Counted from the first letter of the stretch, positions 1 to 12,468 are shown. The stretch: 64,000 nt of DNA from Sclerotinia nivalis (GCA_029531795.1 JAPEIS010000001.1:3348001-3412000); one strand, 5' to 3'. Made by a program: numbers and translations. Notes: generated from the sequence alone by a model not told the origin.

Positions 1-248
1 GTTGGTGTATAGTATCTTTATTTGATCAAATAATAATAGCCATTTTTATTATGATTATCTAGAACTCTTTCAAATATCCATTTCTGAATAAGCTCATCCT
101 TATCATTATCCCGTTTCAAAATTCTGTCCTGTATAGTTAGGGATTCTGACTCATTAATCGTTATTTGAGCCGGGAAATGAAGATTAATATAAGCTGGAAG
201 TAAAAAAGAATGATAAAAAACAGGGAAGATTTTAATGTTTTCAAACAA
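1..248 (-). pseudogene. D pol C-terminus with start of a chromodomain
   Basis: The minus-strand frame reads the typical end of the gypsy integrase, a version of the IFPVFHHSLLLPA segment, followed by WIFERVLDNHN...YYYLIK, the first part of a chromodomain (ExVLDxRxxxGxxYLVKW). It stops at a nonsense codon where the conserved Trp should follow. Chromodomains of chromoviruses bind methylated histone tails and direct integration to heterochromatin. The rest of the domain continues outside this frame. Confidence 0.75.
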
Positions 249-299
249 TTGAATAAGACAAGTATAAGGATAAACTTTGATAATCTTGTAAAGGTTGAT

Positions 300-1520
300 T
301 CATTTATCATTCAGTTTTTTTGCTTTGTGCAAAGTTTTTATATTTTTGGTATTGACAAAGACTTTTTGGCTAACCATGTAGTGAGGTAAATCAAAACGGT
401 AATGGTTAATATAGTCCTCATAAATAGCAACTGTTTGTTGTGTAAGAGTACGAAATTGCTTCAAGATATGTTCTATACGATTTGTAGTTCTATTATTTTT
501 AAAGAATTCCCGTTTTTGTATTAGAGTTATATCTGGTAGGCAAGGTTTATTAGGCTCAATGTTTAGATATGAATTAAAGCTGTAATTGGCGAAGAAAGGT
601 AAACAATTAGTTGTTTCAGAGACCAAATTATTGGATGCAAATTCGGCTAAGGGTAGCCAATCCAATTAATCGTTTTGATGATAATTAACAAAAGCTTATA
701 AATACTGCTTCAGAATTGAATTAATACGTTTAATTTGATTATTTGTTTGAGGATGAAAAACTGAAGAATGTTTTAAGGTAACTCCTAACCGCTCTGAGAG
801 TTGTGATCAGAAACCTGATACGAATTGCGTTCCCTGATCGGAAATGATATTGTCCGGAAGTTCATGAAGTGTATAGATATAGTTGATAAAAGCATTGATT
901 AGCTTCTTTATTGTTAATATATATATATCGATGAAATGTTTCATTTTGGTTAGCTTGCAGATTACCATTAAGATATATTTATAGGTAGAATTATAACGAG
1001 TGTAATCCGGGAGTAGTGTAATATAGTCGATTAAGATATCAGATTATATACGAAAAGGGATCGGTAACGGTTTCAAAAATCCGGGAGGCGCCGATTTGGA
1101 CGATTTGGTATAAGTACAAAGTTCGTAGACCTTTATGTAGGACGCGATCTCCAAATGTATGTTAGGCCATCAGTATGTACGAGAGACAAGATCGATCGTT
1201 TTAGTTCGATCAGGATGGCCGGCAGGGCTAGAAGAATGAGTTCGATAGATAATTTGGAGTTTGAGCTCATCGTTTAGTGGAATCCAAATCTTATTCTGGT
1301 AGTAAATTCTATTATTTTGGATCGAACAATCTTGTTTAGCGATCCGGAGGGTTTTACGATGCTTTTTTGGCCATTTAATCATCGATGGATCGTTAAAAAT
1401 AGAGATAAATTGATTTGCGATATCGGATCTAGTATACGCTGTATCGATTAAGGTATCAATTGGTTGATTGTAGAGTGGTACTATTGTTTTTACTGGTGTT
1501 AAATTGATATGTTCAATCAA
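300..1520 (-). pseudogene. D integrase (H2C2 zinc domain, DDE core, C-terminal part)
   Basis: Three broken pieces. 1170-1520 ends with the H2C2 zinc-binding domain (histidine spacing near THSSSPAGHPDRT). About 700-1080 carries the core, including ISDQGTQFVSG around the second catalytic Asp and QTNNQIKRINS, where the expected catalytic Glu reads Lys. 300-665 is the region after the core (WLPLAEFASNN...SETTNCLPFF). The gaps between pieces are nonsense codons. Not functional as written. Confidence 0.88.
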
Positions 1521-1739
1521 ATCCTTATAAAAGTCATCGTCAAAACGGTTTTGAAGGAGGATAACGCGTTCTCGATTCTTTAGACGTTCATTGTTTGAAT
1601 CAGAATGATATAATCGATCTTCGTGTTTTCTATTTAGTATATTTGATCGAATAGCTTTGTTTTCTGATCGATAGATTATACGGAAATTATATTGAGATAG
1701 AAATTCAGATTATTGTATTTGCTGTTGATTGAGAGCTTT

Positions 1740-2100
1740 TGTAGTTATAAAATATTCGAGGTTTTTGTAATCAATGAGAATCTCGAATTCCTTTTGTGAG
1801 TTTTGGAGTTCTAGGTATTATTCTTTTATTGTTTTGATAATAGCGAATAGTTCTTTGTTGTAGATTTCATAATTGTATTCTGTTGTTGTATATTTAGATG
1901 AAAAGTAAGCGATTGGATGCAAAATGTTATCATCATTGTATTGCGAGAGAACTCCTTCTGAAGCCCAATCGGAAGTGTCGGTTTCCAAAACAGTTTTCTG
2001 TTTGTAATCAAAGTATACCAAAACCGGCGTTATTGTAAAAGCTCTTTTTAAGGTGTCAAAAGCCTTTGTATGATTTGCGATCCAATTCCATATAATATTC
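1740..2100 (-). pseudogene. D RNase H domain
   Basis: The minus-strand frame contains VYFDYKQKTVLETDTSDWA, where LETDTSD holds the first catalytic Asp of gypsy RNase H, followed by GVLSQYNDDNILHPIAYFS and NKELFAIIKTIKE with the conserved Glu region. The match to the family is clear; stops bracket it. Confidence 0.88.
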
Positions 2101-2186
2101 TTCTGTAAGAGGTCGTTGAGAGAGCGACAAATCTTTGAAAAATCTTTTATAAAATGTCGGTAGAAATTGGCGAAACTGAGAAATCG

Positions 2187-2830
2187 TTATAAATCCTTTA
2201 TATATAAAGGCAATTTCCAAAATGTAATAGCTGTGATCTTTTCTTGATCCATTTCGATGCCTTCGGTTGTAATAATAAGACCCAAATACTTTGTCTTTGT
2301 GGTTTCGAATTCGTATTTGTTAATATCAATCTGTAATCTAGTATCTATTAACTTTTGAATTATTTGGTGGATATGCTTTTTATGCTTTACAAGATTATCG
2401 GAGTAGATTAGGATGTCATCGAGATATGCAGTGCAATATTTGTCCAATTTGTTGAAAAGTGTATGATTGATATAATATTGGAACGATGTAGGTGTATTGT
2501 AGAGACTGAAAGGTATAATCAGAGATTCAAAAAGATTAAAACGAGTAATGAATATAGTTTTCCATTTATCCTTTTCAACGATTCGCAATTTGTTGAATGC
2601 TACAATGATATCAAGCTTGGTGTAAATTTTTGTATTGCAAAAAGCGTTCAGTGTTTTATGAACGATGGGTAATGAATAACGATTTTTTATAGTAATGTTA
2701 TTTAGTCTTCGATAATCTTGACAAATGTGGATCCCCTTTCCTGGTTTGGCAGCCAATAACAAAGGAGAGGTGTATCGCGATCTCGATTCCTGAATGAACT
2801 CTTTGAAGAGATTATTATTAAGCTATTTAT
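2187..2830 (-). pseudogene. D reverse transcriptase
   Basis: 191 open codons on the minus strand. ICQDYRRLNNITIKNRYSLP is the first RT block, TKLDIIVAFNKLRI has the first catalytic Asp, and YCTAYLDDILIYSDN has the intact YxDD box. YLGLIITTEGIEMD and the thumb region follow. The frame starts in LLAAKPGKG and stops just before the RNase H connection. Upstream and downstream the same gene continues through nonsense codons. Confidence 0.93.
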
Positions 2831-2979
2831 GCATTATTATCAATTCTATTGGCGATAAAGGGCGGTTTTTGAAATAAGGTGGTTCTTTATTGGGTATCAA
2901 TTCAATTTTGTGATCTCAGATTCGATGAGGTGGCAATTTATCTATATAATGTGAAAGGAAGGCAGGAAGTTTGTTTTGT

Positions 2980-4320
2980 AATTATATGGGAAGCCTTTGT
3001 TGTATTTGATTATCATTAAGGGGAGGTTTGCTAGTTAAAAATTTGTCGATATTAATCTCAGAGATCTTTTGCAAATGAAGCGGCTTGTAATAATCGTATA
3101 TAAAATCATGAAGTTGAAATGGGGTTCTAGAGAGTATCTCTATTATATTGTCTTGCCCTTGTAAAATCGATCGAAAATCCCCTTCTGTGAGTGTCGAGGA
3201 CAATGTAGTTTGTCGTAGATGATCTTGTTCAACAGTTTTCTGTATAGTATCCAATTCATCCTATATCAATCGGATAGCCCGAACGTTATCTTGTTGATAA
3301 AACGAAATAAAGTTAGAAGTTTGCAATTAATGAATATTATTCATATTTGGATTTGTATCTTTGTAAATAGGTATAGAGAGTTTCTCAATAGAAAGTGGGG
3401 GCAAACGGTTTTTTGGATTGTGAATAGGTTGACGCCGATTTGTAATCTTTAAGATCGATTTTGGATGTGAACAATTGGGAATTATCTGTGTTTGATTATT
3501 TGGTTCTCTGTAGTGCTTTGTTCGATAATGATTTATATTAGGTGTTAGACTTTGTTGAAATTCGAGATCAATAGAAGAATCGTCAGATTGTGATATGTAA
3601 TCTTTGTTTGGTATTTTTTCGATAGAAGGTTTTTTATAAAAAGTTCTTTTAAAAGTAGAAAGTGTTTGAATAGGTGAATAATCGATATCATTCTTTGGAT
3701 AATCCTTGATATATGGAGAGTGGTATTTATAAATTATGTATTTAGTTTTTATATCAGGATCGGTAAGGAATTTATTTAAAGGTTTGATAGTATCAATGAT
3801 CTATTGTGGAGTAACTTTTGTTAGATTTTTTTGTTCTTTAATTGGAGATGGGATTGTTGATGTGGTAATTGGTTCTGAATTATAATATGCTAAGTAATTA
3901 GAAGTGTAGTAATTTGAAGAGAATGTTAAACTCATCTTTATCTAATTGATAGTAGGATTGTAGTGTTGTAACTATGGTAAGTCAAAGATTAATGGTGTCT
4001 TTGATGAAAACTGGGTGATATAAAAGGATCAATATTCATGGTGATCCTTTATAGCGATTTCCATTACAAAATATTCTGTAATTCTATTGACGATCTTTCT
4101 ATCGGCAAATCGGAGTTCGTGAGGGTGAGATAAGAGTTGTATTTCAATATTGTATTTGGAAACAAAGGAACGATCAACAAAAGTTTTTTCAAAGTATCCA
4201 CTATCAATGAAACTTATAACAGTAAAGGGATTTTCATATACAGAGAATATAATAGTTTTAACAAGTAAGGATTTGTTATTTATAAAGTTGAATTGCAATA
4301 GCTTATATTTATCCATTCCT
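2980..4320 (-). pseudogene. D aspartic protease and protease-RT spacer
   Basis: 4029-4316 reads a retropepsin-like region: VISFIDSGYFEKTFVDRSF has the DSG active-site triad, followed by a strand with HELRFADRK. 2982-3254 is the conserved spacer before RT, ending near the TERDFRSIL-type segment seen in all copies of this family (TEGDFRSILQGQDNI here). The spacer has no domain I can name. The same blocks recur in A, B and C. Confidence 0.75.
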
Positions 4321-4639
4321 CGATTTACCGTTTTGCCCTTAATATTCCTTCACGAGCGATTTTTCGTAGAGATTAATCTTTTCCCTATTCAGGACTTTCC
4401 TTGATTAAACTGGATATAAAGACAACCTCCTTTGGCTCGATATAGCCTTGCTATTGTGCCTGATTCAAATACTATTGGCTTTGTACCCAATTACTAGTAT
4501 ATCCTTCTCGAAATCCATTGCGATTATTATTAAATCTATTAGCGTTTCGAAAAGCCGGAATGGTAGTGTATTGATCGGGGGCCGGATTAGTTGAGGCAGC
4601 AATATTGCAATTGGAAAAGATATTAATAGGAATTTATTT

Positions 4640-5758
4640 GCTAGGAAAAAGATTACTATTGATATTATAAATAGCATGATAATCAATCTGAAGATAACCG
4701 ATCCTACTACAATAATTGCAAGAAATTATAGGATTAAACTTCTTTTTCTTATTTTGCGGATCCTTTTTCTGTTGTCCCTTTTGTTTTATTATATCGAGGT
4801 CTATAGGATCACCATCAGTAACAAATGCTTTACCAGAATTTTTGTTATAATACTCAGCATCACAAAGATTCTAATTCTAAGTAGAGAATTTCTTTTACCA
4901 ACTATCAACATCGTCGGCTATACAGAGATTCGAATCATTAATAACCAAAGTTCGAAGGAGGGCTATAACCTTTTGCTTCATTGCATTAACAATCTCGCAA
5001 TCAAATTTGTAACAAGAGTTAACAAGATAAAACAACATAAAGAAGAAAACTGAAAAGGATTCCTTTGGATCTATAGAAAGCTTATCGAATTTGAACAAGG
5101 CTTTCCTTTCGATATCTACAGAGATATATAATTTGTCCAATTTGGCTAAAAACGAAATAGTAGAATCGAAGCAAGTAGAATCGTCAACGAATCTAGTAAT
5201 ATCCGTAATACGCTCTTGTCACGCTTGACTATCGAGAAGATTAATAGTATAGCTAATCTTCTTTTGTTCGGAAACAAAAAGTTATGAATCGATTATTTAA
5301 CAAAGTTGCAAACCCAACTTTCAGGACTGATAATCCTTTTGTTGGGCAAGAATATTAGATCTTTCATTTTTAAAAACAAACGGGTCCTTCTGAGTTTGAC
5401 AAAGAGTAATCGATTTTTGACTAATGATAGTATCACCGGTGTCCAGCTGAGCTTGCTTGCCGGCTAGAGTACGAAGAAGCTCGACGTTTTCCGTTTTGAA
5501 TTCCTCGATCTTATTTGTTTGAGTAGCGATATGGATAGTTTGAATAATAAAACGATCTTCGATAATAGAGAAAATATAATTCAGGTAAACAATTTGTTCG
5601 TTAAGACTAGTAGCGAGGTTTAGTGTTATTGGAATATCCAATTCTGTTAGGATTTATATAATAATAGACCATTAACTGAAGACTCATTGGATTTCGGTAC
5701 GAATTCCTTCGATAGAAGTAGGAATCGTATTATCAACGGGTATAGAACCAGAAGCCAT
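4640..5758 (-). pseudogene. D gag with degenerate CCHC knuckle
   Basis: Start chosen at the ATG whose complement is 5756-5758 (ATGGCTTCTGG context); in A, B and C the same codon reads ATA. The protein begins MASGSIPVDN. 5321-5641 and 4895-5140 are open gag segments with YISVDIERKALFKFDKLSID. A nucleocapsid knuckle lies near 4680-4735: CNYCSRIGYLQIDY, where His and the last Cys of CX2CX4HX4C both read Tyr, each explicable by one transition. Confidence 0.85.
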
Positions 5759-6037
5759 TATAAAAAGAATTACGATTGTACAAAGTAATCGATAGGGAAT
5801 TTGTAATTGCATAAAGCAATCAAAAACAGATACAGAAGTCTACGAATAAATATAATCGCACAAAAGCAATCAGGGATCAGAAGCTATACAAAAGTAGATA
5901 AGAAATACGATTGTATAAAAGTAGGTGAGTTACGACGGCGCGAAAGCAATCGAAAACAGATACAGAAGTCTGCAAATGATTTGACAAGGCCAGATCATTT
6001 CGTAAAATGATGGAGTCTTTGAAAAGGTAGTACAAAC
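5759..6037 (-). repeat. D leader with degenerate short tandem repeats and putative PBS
   Basis: The untranslated leader between gag and the LTR contains several copies of a degenerate unit of about 25-33 bases whose core, read on the element strand, resembles TTGCTTTTGTGCGATTG (for example near 5810-5825, 5862-5872, 5945-5955). The same array lies in A, B and C. Directly next to the LTR, at 6027-6037, is a segment complementary to an internal LTR stretch (see findings). Confidence 0.65.
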
Positions 6038-6200
6038 TATTACAATAAGGGAAAAGGTATATGTAGGTTTGATCTATTGTTGTACTACAAGGAGGAGAAG
6101 AAGGTCAAGAAGGTGACCTGACTATATAGAAGTGAGTGTATGCATGTGTGCCTAAGGCACACATGATCACGTGCAGGTGAAGGGAGATGAACCCGTAACA
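6038..6200 (-). repeat. D 5' LTR, 163 bp
   Basis: On the minus strand it begins TGTTACGGGTTCATC and ends GTAATA (original probably GTAACA). It has exactly the same length as the LTRs of A, B and C. It includes a TATATAG promoter-like box and a palindromic stretch around TGCCTTAGGCA. The flanking 5 bp, CGTTG, lie at 6201-6205. Confidence 0.92.
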
Positions 6201-6205
6201 CGTTG

Positions 6206-6449
6206 TGTGATGATGGTCTTAATTCAAGGTATAATAGAATGAATCAATTAATCTATACTAGAGAATAACAAACTGTCGTACAAAAGATAATGAAGTTGAG
6301 CCTTTTATGGTCCCCTCGGAGGGGACCAAAACTTAAGCGAATACAGAGTGAAATAAATGCAAGATAATCCTAAGGCATTTTAATCTTTTCGAAAGGGACC
6401 AAAGAACAAAATAAAGAATGACCTAAGGTATTAATACAGGATCGTTATA
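6206..6449 (-). repeat. E 3' LTR, 244 bp
   Basis: The plus strand reads TGTGATGATGGTC...GGATCGTTATA. It matches 12469-12712 along its whole length with mostly C/T and G/A differences. It contains a short perfect-looking inverted motif, GGTCCCCTCGGAGGGGACC, near 6310-6330. The adjacent polypurine tract on the element strand (G-rich, opposite 6452-6460) marks the 3' side. Confidence 0.93.
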
Positions 6450-7300
6450 TTACCCCCCCTTAAAGAAAATTGATTTGCCCTCAAATCTTCCTTTTAACTT
6501 TTCGTATTGGCGAAACAGATTCGTCCTGTAGGAGAAATGAATCTGTTCGCCGTTTGGGACGGTGATTATCTGGAAGTTCTTTCTGTGGGGAGAGTGGTGG
6601 ACAGCGTTTTCCTTTTGCTTTGAGGTTATTGGTGTGTTAGGCTTTAAAGGGGGAGAGGTGGAAGAAGAGGAACGATCGTTGGCGGGGTTGTTTGAGGATG
6701 AAGTTGCAATAGTTCTCCAGGGCGAATTGAATAAACTATTCAGGAAATTTATGATAAAATAAATATTTTTTGATGAGTTGAATTTATTTTGGATATACAA
6801 TTATAGTATATTGAATAAAATAGAGGTAAGGGAGAAGAAGAGTGAGGTAAAAAATTAAAGCAAATAAACAAATGATAGAAAAAACAAAAACAACAAATGA
6901 TTTTTCGAATGAATTATGAGTTGATTGTAATTTTCTTTTCGAAGTGAGGGAGAATAGATAAATAATTTTGTTTAGTGGATTTATTTATAGATTTACTATC
7001 TGCAAACTCGTTATAATCATTATCATTATTTTTCCAAGCTTTTATTTATTCAAAGAGATGATTAGGGGGTCTTATAGCTTTAAGGTTTTGAGTATGAAAT
7101 TCTTGTATTTTGTATAGAGTGTATATGATATCGGAATAGTAATACTATATAGAGTCGTCGTTATATTCTATTCATTTTACTTTATATCGAATTTGTCTGT
7201 GAAGGAATTTCGAAGTTAGGATTTGCTACATTTCGAATTCTGTATCTACAATAATTATAATGGGAAAAGGAAGTTCGTTATATTATCCAGGAACAAAGTT
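6450..7300 (-). pseudogene. E pol C-terminus: chromodomain and serine-rich tail
   Basis: 6450-6800 reads a Ser/Pro-rich tail that ends KGRFEGKSIFFKGG, so the last codons are encoded by the polypurine tract itself, one base from the LTR. Upstream, about 7040-7240, the minus strand shows a chromodomain with stops: EFEM, QILTSKFLHRQIRYKVK, IEYNDDSI, in the arrangement ExVEQIL...YKVKW...W. About 7300-7500 holds the integrase C-terminal barrel (DEVYITTRNF, LDKLQKTTGNFVPG). Confidence 0.72.
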
Positions 7301-7537
7301 TCCTGTAGTTTTTTGTAATTTATCGAGGGAGAAGATCTTATATATCTTTATATTTTCGGGAAGATCCAATCGATACGAATAGTCTATCTTTTTGAGAATA
7401 TAGTATAGCTTTGTTATTTATAGATCAAGCTTGCAATTAGATCGTTCTGTAGTGAAGTTTCTAGTGGTAATATATACTTCATCTTCTATTTGGAAATCGA
7501 CCGATCTTCGATGATGATTGATATCTTTTATCTTCTT

Positions 7538-8430
7538 CTACTGTATTTTGGAAAGGATATTTTTGGCTATTTTCCAAGTATTATATATATACTTGAAGAA
7601 GTCTTGTACATTTGTATAGTTTAGCTTCTCTATCGCTGTGTAAGGGATGTTGGAAGAGGATCTATCCCAATCGAAGGAAGTGATTGGGGAGTATCTGTTT
7701 TGTAGTTCGAAAGAGGATATTCCCAAACTTTCGTAAGGTATAGTGAATTATATGTAATCCATCATATATAAGAGTTCTGATTAATTATTTTGATAATAAT
7801 TGATATAGGGTTGGAAATGTTGATTCAGGTATTGATTTATAATTTCGGTTTGTTTATTTGTTTGAGGATAATAAACTGTGGATAGTTTTAGTTTGATGTT
7901 TAGGATTTGTGTGAATTCGTTTCAAAAGCTGGATATGAATTGTGGATTTTTATTGGATGTAATGATAGTTGGGGTATCTTTCCAACGATAAATGTGATTC
8001 AAGTATATTAAAACTATTTTCCGGGTAGTTGTGGTATGATAGTAAGGAATGTATATTGATTGTTTCGATAATCTATTGATAATTACAAAAACATTATTAT
8101 ATTTATATTTGTTCTTTAGAAATAATTTGAAGTCCATCGATACGTTTGTTCAAGGCTTGACAGGGATAGACAAAGAGTGCAAGAAACCAAACGTTCGATT
8201 TCTTGGGATATAATAGTTATAGCAAATGGTACAATTGTCGATATACTGATCGATATAATCGGCCATTCCTTTTCAAAAGTACTGTTTCTTTATAATCAAT
8301 TTCGTTTTGGTTTTACTAGAATGAGTTAAGGAGATTTGGGTATAGGCTTCTTTTATAAGGTTAATATGAAGGTTATCTGTATTAGATATAACTAATCGGT
8401 TTTTGTAAAGTAATAAACTATTGTATATTG
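7538..8430 (-). pseudogene. E integrase
   Basis: Near 8280-8400 the H2C2 zinc region reads LLYKNRLVISN...HINLIKEAYTQISLTHSS, with CTICYNYYIPRN further on. The core at 7922-8137 has MDFKLFLKNKYKYNNVFVII for the first Asp and TIITSNKNPQFISSF, where the second Asp of the motif reads Asn. QTNKQTEIINQYLNQ keeps the Glu. 7538-7726 is the segment downstream of the core. Confidence 0.85.
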
Positions 8431-8759
8431 AATATTCTTTTTTCAAATTAACTGTCAAATTGTATTCTGATTGTACAAATGGGTATATGCGGTTAATTTG
8501 TAAAATATAATCTACAAAATCAAGTTCTTCTATTTTAATAACTAAAATTGTAACTACTTTTCTTTCCTTTATGTTGAACTCGTTCAATATCTTTTTGTCA
8601 AGAACTTCTGATGGAAGTAGGGTTTGGATGCGTTGCTTAGAGTGTAGCGTTTCCTGAATTTCCATTTCCTGATCACAATGATTTAAAGTATCCACTATAG
8701 TATTATTTACTTCTACTCAATATGATATCTCGAATCAGAAGTTTGCAAGGATTTCAGAC

Positions 8760-9860
8760 TATCCGGCCTACCATTGATTTAACGTTTTCTTTATTATGAA
8801 GTATTCTAAGGTTTTATAATTTGTTACGATTTTTATACAATAAGAGGATCCAGTGAATTCTGCTCTCCAAATTTTGAAAGCTTTGATAATAGCAAGCATT
8901 TCTTTATCGAATATTGTATAATTCATTTCAATTGGGAGTATTGTTTTGATAAAGAAAGTAATAGAATGCTATTGATTATCATTGTATAGTTGAGAAAGCA
9001 TTCCTTCAATAATACCATCTGAAACATCAGTTTCGATTATGGTTTATAGATATAATTGATAATGCTTCAGGATAGAGGCTTGAAGTATTATCTTCTTAAG
9101 ATAATCGAAAGCAGCAATACAATTGTTGTTCTATATATATAGAGAGTCTTTTTTTGTCAGATTGTTGAGCGGACGGACGATTCGTTCGAAGTTTTGAATA
9201 AAGCGTTTATAAAAATTGCAAAACCCTAAAAAGGATTATGTTCCTTTAACATTTGTAGGAGCTTTCCATTCTTTAATAATCTTAATCTTTTCGGGGTCGA
9301 TCTTTATTCCTTCTATTGAGATAATGAAATCAAAGTATTTAATCCTTTTGATATTAAATTTATATTTATTGATATCGGTCTATAATCCGGCTTTATAGAG
9401 ACAATCAAGAACTTGTAATATATGTATTTCGTATTTTTTTTCATTCTCAGAGTAGATCAAGATATCATTCAGATAAACAGTACAGGTTATATCCAAAAGA
9501 TCGAAAAGAATGTTATTTATATAGTGCTAATAAATAACAGAATTATTAGTTAGTTTAAAGAGTAAGATTTTATATTTATAAGTTCTGTATCGTATTCGAA
9601 ATATGATTAAGTTTTTGGAATCGGGATGTATACGAATTCGATAGAATACTTGTCGAATATCCAACTTCGTGAATATCTTAGATTTTGAGATATGCGTTAG
9701 GATTTCATCGATCAATGGTAAAGGGTATTCGTCCTTTTTAGTGATGGTATTGAATCATCGAAAATCGATATAGAAATGTAAGTTATTATTCGGTTTGGAA
9801 ACAAAGAGTATTGGTGTAGCAAATGAAAAAGAACTAATTTCAATGAAACTCTTTTTAAGA
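8760..9860 (-). pseudogene. E reverse transcriptase and RNase H
   Basis: 9527-9715 reads IFTKLDIRQVFYRIRIHPDS and IIFRIRYRTYKYKILLFKLTN (RT). Past several stops, YLNDILIYSENEKK is the YxDD box with the first Asp changed to Asn. The thumb and connection ([13 protein letters not shown]) follow, then RNase H near 8900-9060 with IETDVSDGIIEGMLSQLYND and FDKEMLAIIKAFK. The polymerase centre is mutated, so the element cannot be autonomous. Confidence 0.87.
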
Positions 9861-10779
9861 TTATCGATAAGGTATTCCTTAATAATTAAGAGTTCTTTCG
9901 ATGATATATTATAAATAGAGTTAATCCTGAGTTGGGTATTTGATAGAATTTCGATTTTATAATTATATGCTGTATATTGGGGTAATTTAACAGATTCCTT
10001 TTTTGAAAAGATTTCGAGATATTCGTGATACGTTTGGGGAACTCTTTGGAGTAGTTCTTGGAGTTTTTCATTATTGGTATTCCTTATTCGATTCTTCAGT
10101 ATTGTGTTGATTTTGTAGATACTAGTAGAAAAAATGGTATTATCGCAATGATGATTATATATTTTGAAAGTTTCAATGAAGATTGCAATAATATCGATAA
10201 CAGCTTAGAATAAATAGTTTGATCGATAATATTCAAAGAATAGTTTATTTAGAAGAACAGAACGATTAATCGGTTTGGTTTTCTCGAAAGATATGAAATC
10301 GTTTTTGGTATCGTCGGAGAGAAGTAAGAATTGTTTTGTAAGCGAGTTTTCTTTGAATTCCTTTTCTATTTATCGGAGATTAATATATAAATCCTATTTA
10401 TGCTTAATAATGAATCTGGTTAATGGAAGTGAGGGTTCTATATAATCGATTTCAAAGAAGGTATTATAATATTGTATATCTTCTTCGACTTCGGGATTGG
10501 ATAATGATTTGAAGGTTGAAAGAGACTTTCTGAAAATGATAATGTCTTTTGAGAAGTATAGGATTGATAGTAAATCTTTTGGTTATACTAATTAATGATT
10601 GAATGATCGGGGTATCACATTATAGACTTTGAATTATAGATCTCCGATGATGATATCCCTTTTTATTTCAATTAATAGAAAAGGGACTTGAAGGAAGGTT
10701 TTATTATCTAATCGAAACATTAAACGGATAGAATGGGTGATGGCGGCGTCTTGTCGGCCGTCATATCCTTGAATAGGGA

Positions 10780-12300
10780 TAGGGTTGTTCAAAGGAGTGA
10801 TAGGAACACTAGTGTATCAAAAGAGTTGATATATAAAACGAATGTTAATAAGTAAATAAGTAAGAGCTTCAGTATCTGCTAATGCGGAAGACCGGATTTG
10901 GAAACTATAAGTTAAAAGGTGATAGGGGAGTAGAAAGCTATCGTTATTCATAAAGTTCTGTAGATTAATATATTTGAGGTTATATTGATAACTTTGGGAG
11001 AAGACTTTCCTAAGGATTAATCCTTTTTCGACTCATATAAATCGGAATCGGGAATTTCTGAAATGGTTCTTTTGTTTTCGGAGGTTATATCAATCTTGTG
11101 GATACCAGAAGGGTATATATGATTTTTAATCCAGTTGGGGGTTTTGTATTTAAAGTAAGGGAAGGATGAGATAGGGGGGTGAGACTTGAAATTCGGAATA
11201 AATTCAAAGATAATCGATTTTTCTTTTTTGATATGTTTAGATTTGGTATTCTTATATAAGGGAATGGAGTTTCTAATACGATTATCAAACAAAAGGTTTT
11301 TTCAAATTTGATTCCTAATTATGATAATATATTTCTGATTTACAATATGTATTCTTGTATTTATATTCGTTAGATGGTTAATGTAATCTTGGAAATCGGG
11401 GTAAAGATCTATTGTAACTACTATTGTAGTTTTTAGCGAAGAGAAAAGCTTCGAAATGAATTCTCTTCAAAAAGAATCTTTTGGTTAATCGGCTTTTGCT
11501 GCAAATTTCAAAAACTATATATAAAACTAATAGAAAGTTATAATTCCTATTCGTAGAAATTGGAATTCGTTTATAACCAGTTTTTGTCGATTAGATATAA
11601 AATAAATAGAACCAAAATAATTTAAAACACTTTAATATATAACAAACTTCTTTCAGATTATTTTCAATTTCAGATACTGTTGTACATTATTAGTAGTTTA
11701 TCAGAAGATAACACGAACTTTCGCGTCTTCGTTCAAGTAATGATCTATATTATCCAAAAGTTTTCCTTCTGTAAAGAATCTCTATGATTCGAAGAAAGAG
11801 TTAATTCTATCGTTGAAGGGTTCAGGGTCTTTCATTTTCGTATTGAATCTTTCATAAGGAGATACTGTAGATACTGATCTTCTTTCAATACTAGAGCCCT
11901 CTTTACTAAGGATAGTAATATCGGGATCCTCAGTTCGTTGAGAATGCCTCTGATATGTTCTGGAATGGAAGGTAAGTCGATTGCTATTTATATCAGGGGA
12001 TCCATCTTATACAAAACTAACTAGAACGAAATGAATCTGGTCCAATTGCTCCAATATAATCTGATTTTGAGTTCAGATTTTTTGGTTTTCTTTTTGTAGA
12101 CTTTGATAAGTTATCGTTCCGGCTACAAAAGGAACTGATTCTCTTTGAATTAGTGAATGCGAGGGTGGATTTATAGTTACCATTTCGTCGACTTCTGTAT
12201 CAAATTCAGGATCTTCCTTTCATCTTATTTGATCGATTTGGACTTGTAGTTCTATTGCAGCGATCTTTTCAGTTGTAAATTAAAAAATGCAAAGTTTTTT
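10780..12300 (-). pseudogene. E gag and protease region
   Basis: Near 10,850-10,930 the minus strand reads SSALADTEALTYLLINIRF, a retropepsin motif in which the Gly of D-T-G reads Glu. 11017-11292 is an open 91-codon segment rich in Lys and Ile without a recognisable domain. 11,700-12,290 shows an acidic/Gln-rich N-terminal gag-like reading with several stops. I see no clear zinc knuckle. Boundaries are approximate. Confidence 0.6.
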
Positions 12301-12468
12301 TAATCGAATAGATATAACAATGATACCAATAGAAATTCGGAAAGGTTAATCGGATAAATATAAGAGTTTCACTAGTTCAATAACTTTGATGAATATAACT
12401 AATTAGATATTCTGGTTTTCTCAGAAGATATTCTGTCCTTCTCAGAAGAACTAATGAGTTTATTATAA

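Larger units (their letters stand above)
1..6200 (-). mobile_element. Ty3/gypsy chromovirus D, left end outside window
   Basis: LTR retrotransposon read on the minus strand: 5' LTR at 6038-6200, leader, gag, protease, reverse transcriptase, RNase H, integrase and chromodomain in the Ty3/gypsy order. The 3' LTR lies beyond position 1. Frames are broken by stops and by changes compatible with C-to-T/G-to-A mutation on both strands. It is the best preserved of the four 163-bp-LTR copies (A, B, C, D): it keeps the gag ATG, the DSG protease triad and the YLDD polymerase motif, while the integrase Glu appears as Lys. Confidence 0.93.

Noticed and set aside
3219..5053. Plus-strand ORFs of 77-125 codons inside element D
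   Set aside because: They lie opposite pol, protease and gag of D, are composed of Ile/Leu/Asn from AT-rich mutated DNA, and lack motifs; they are shadows of the minus-strand genes.
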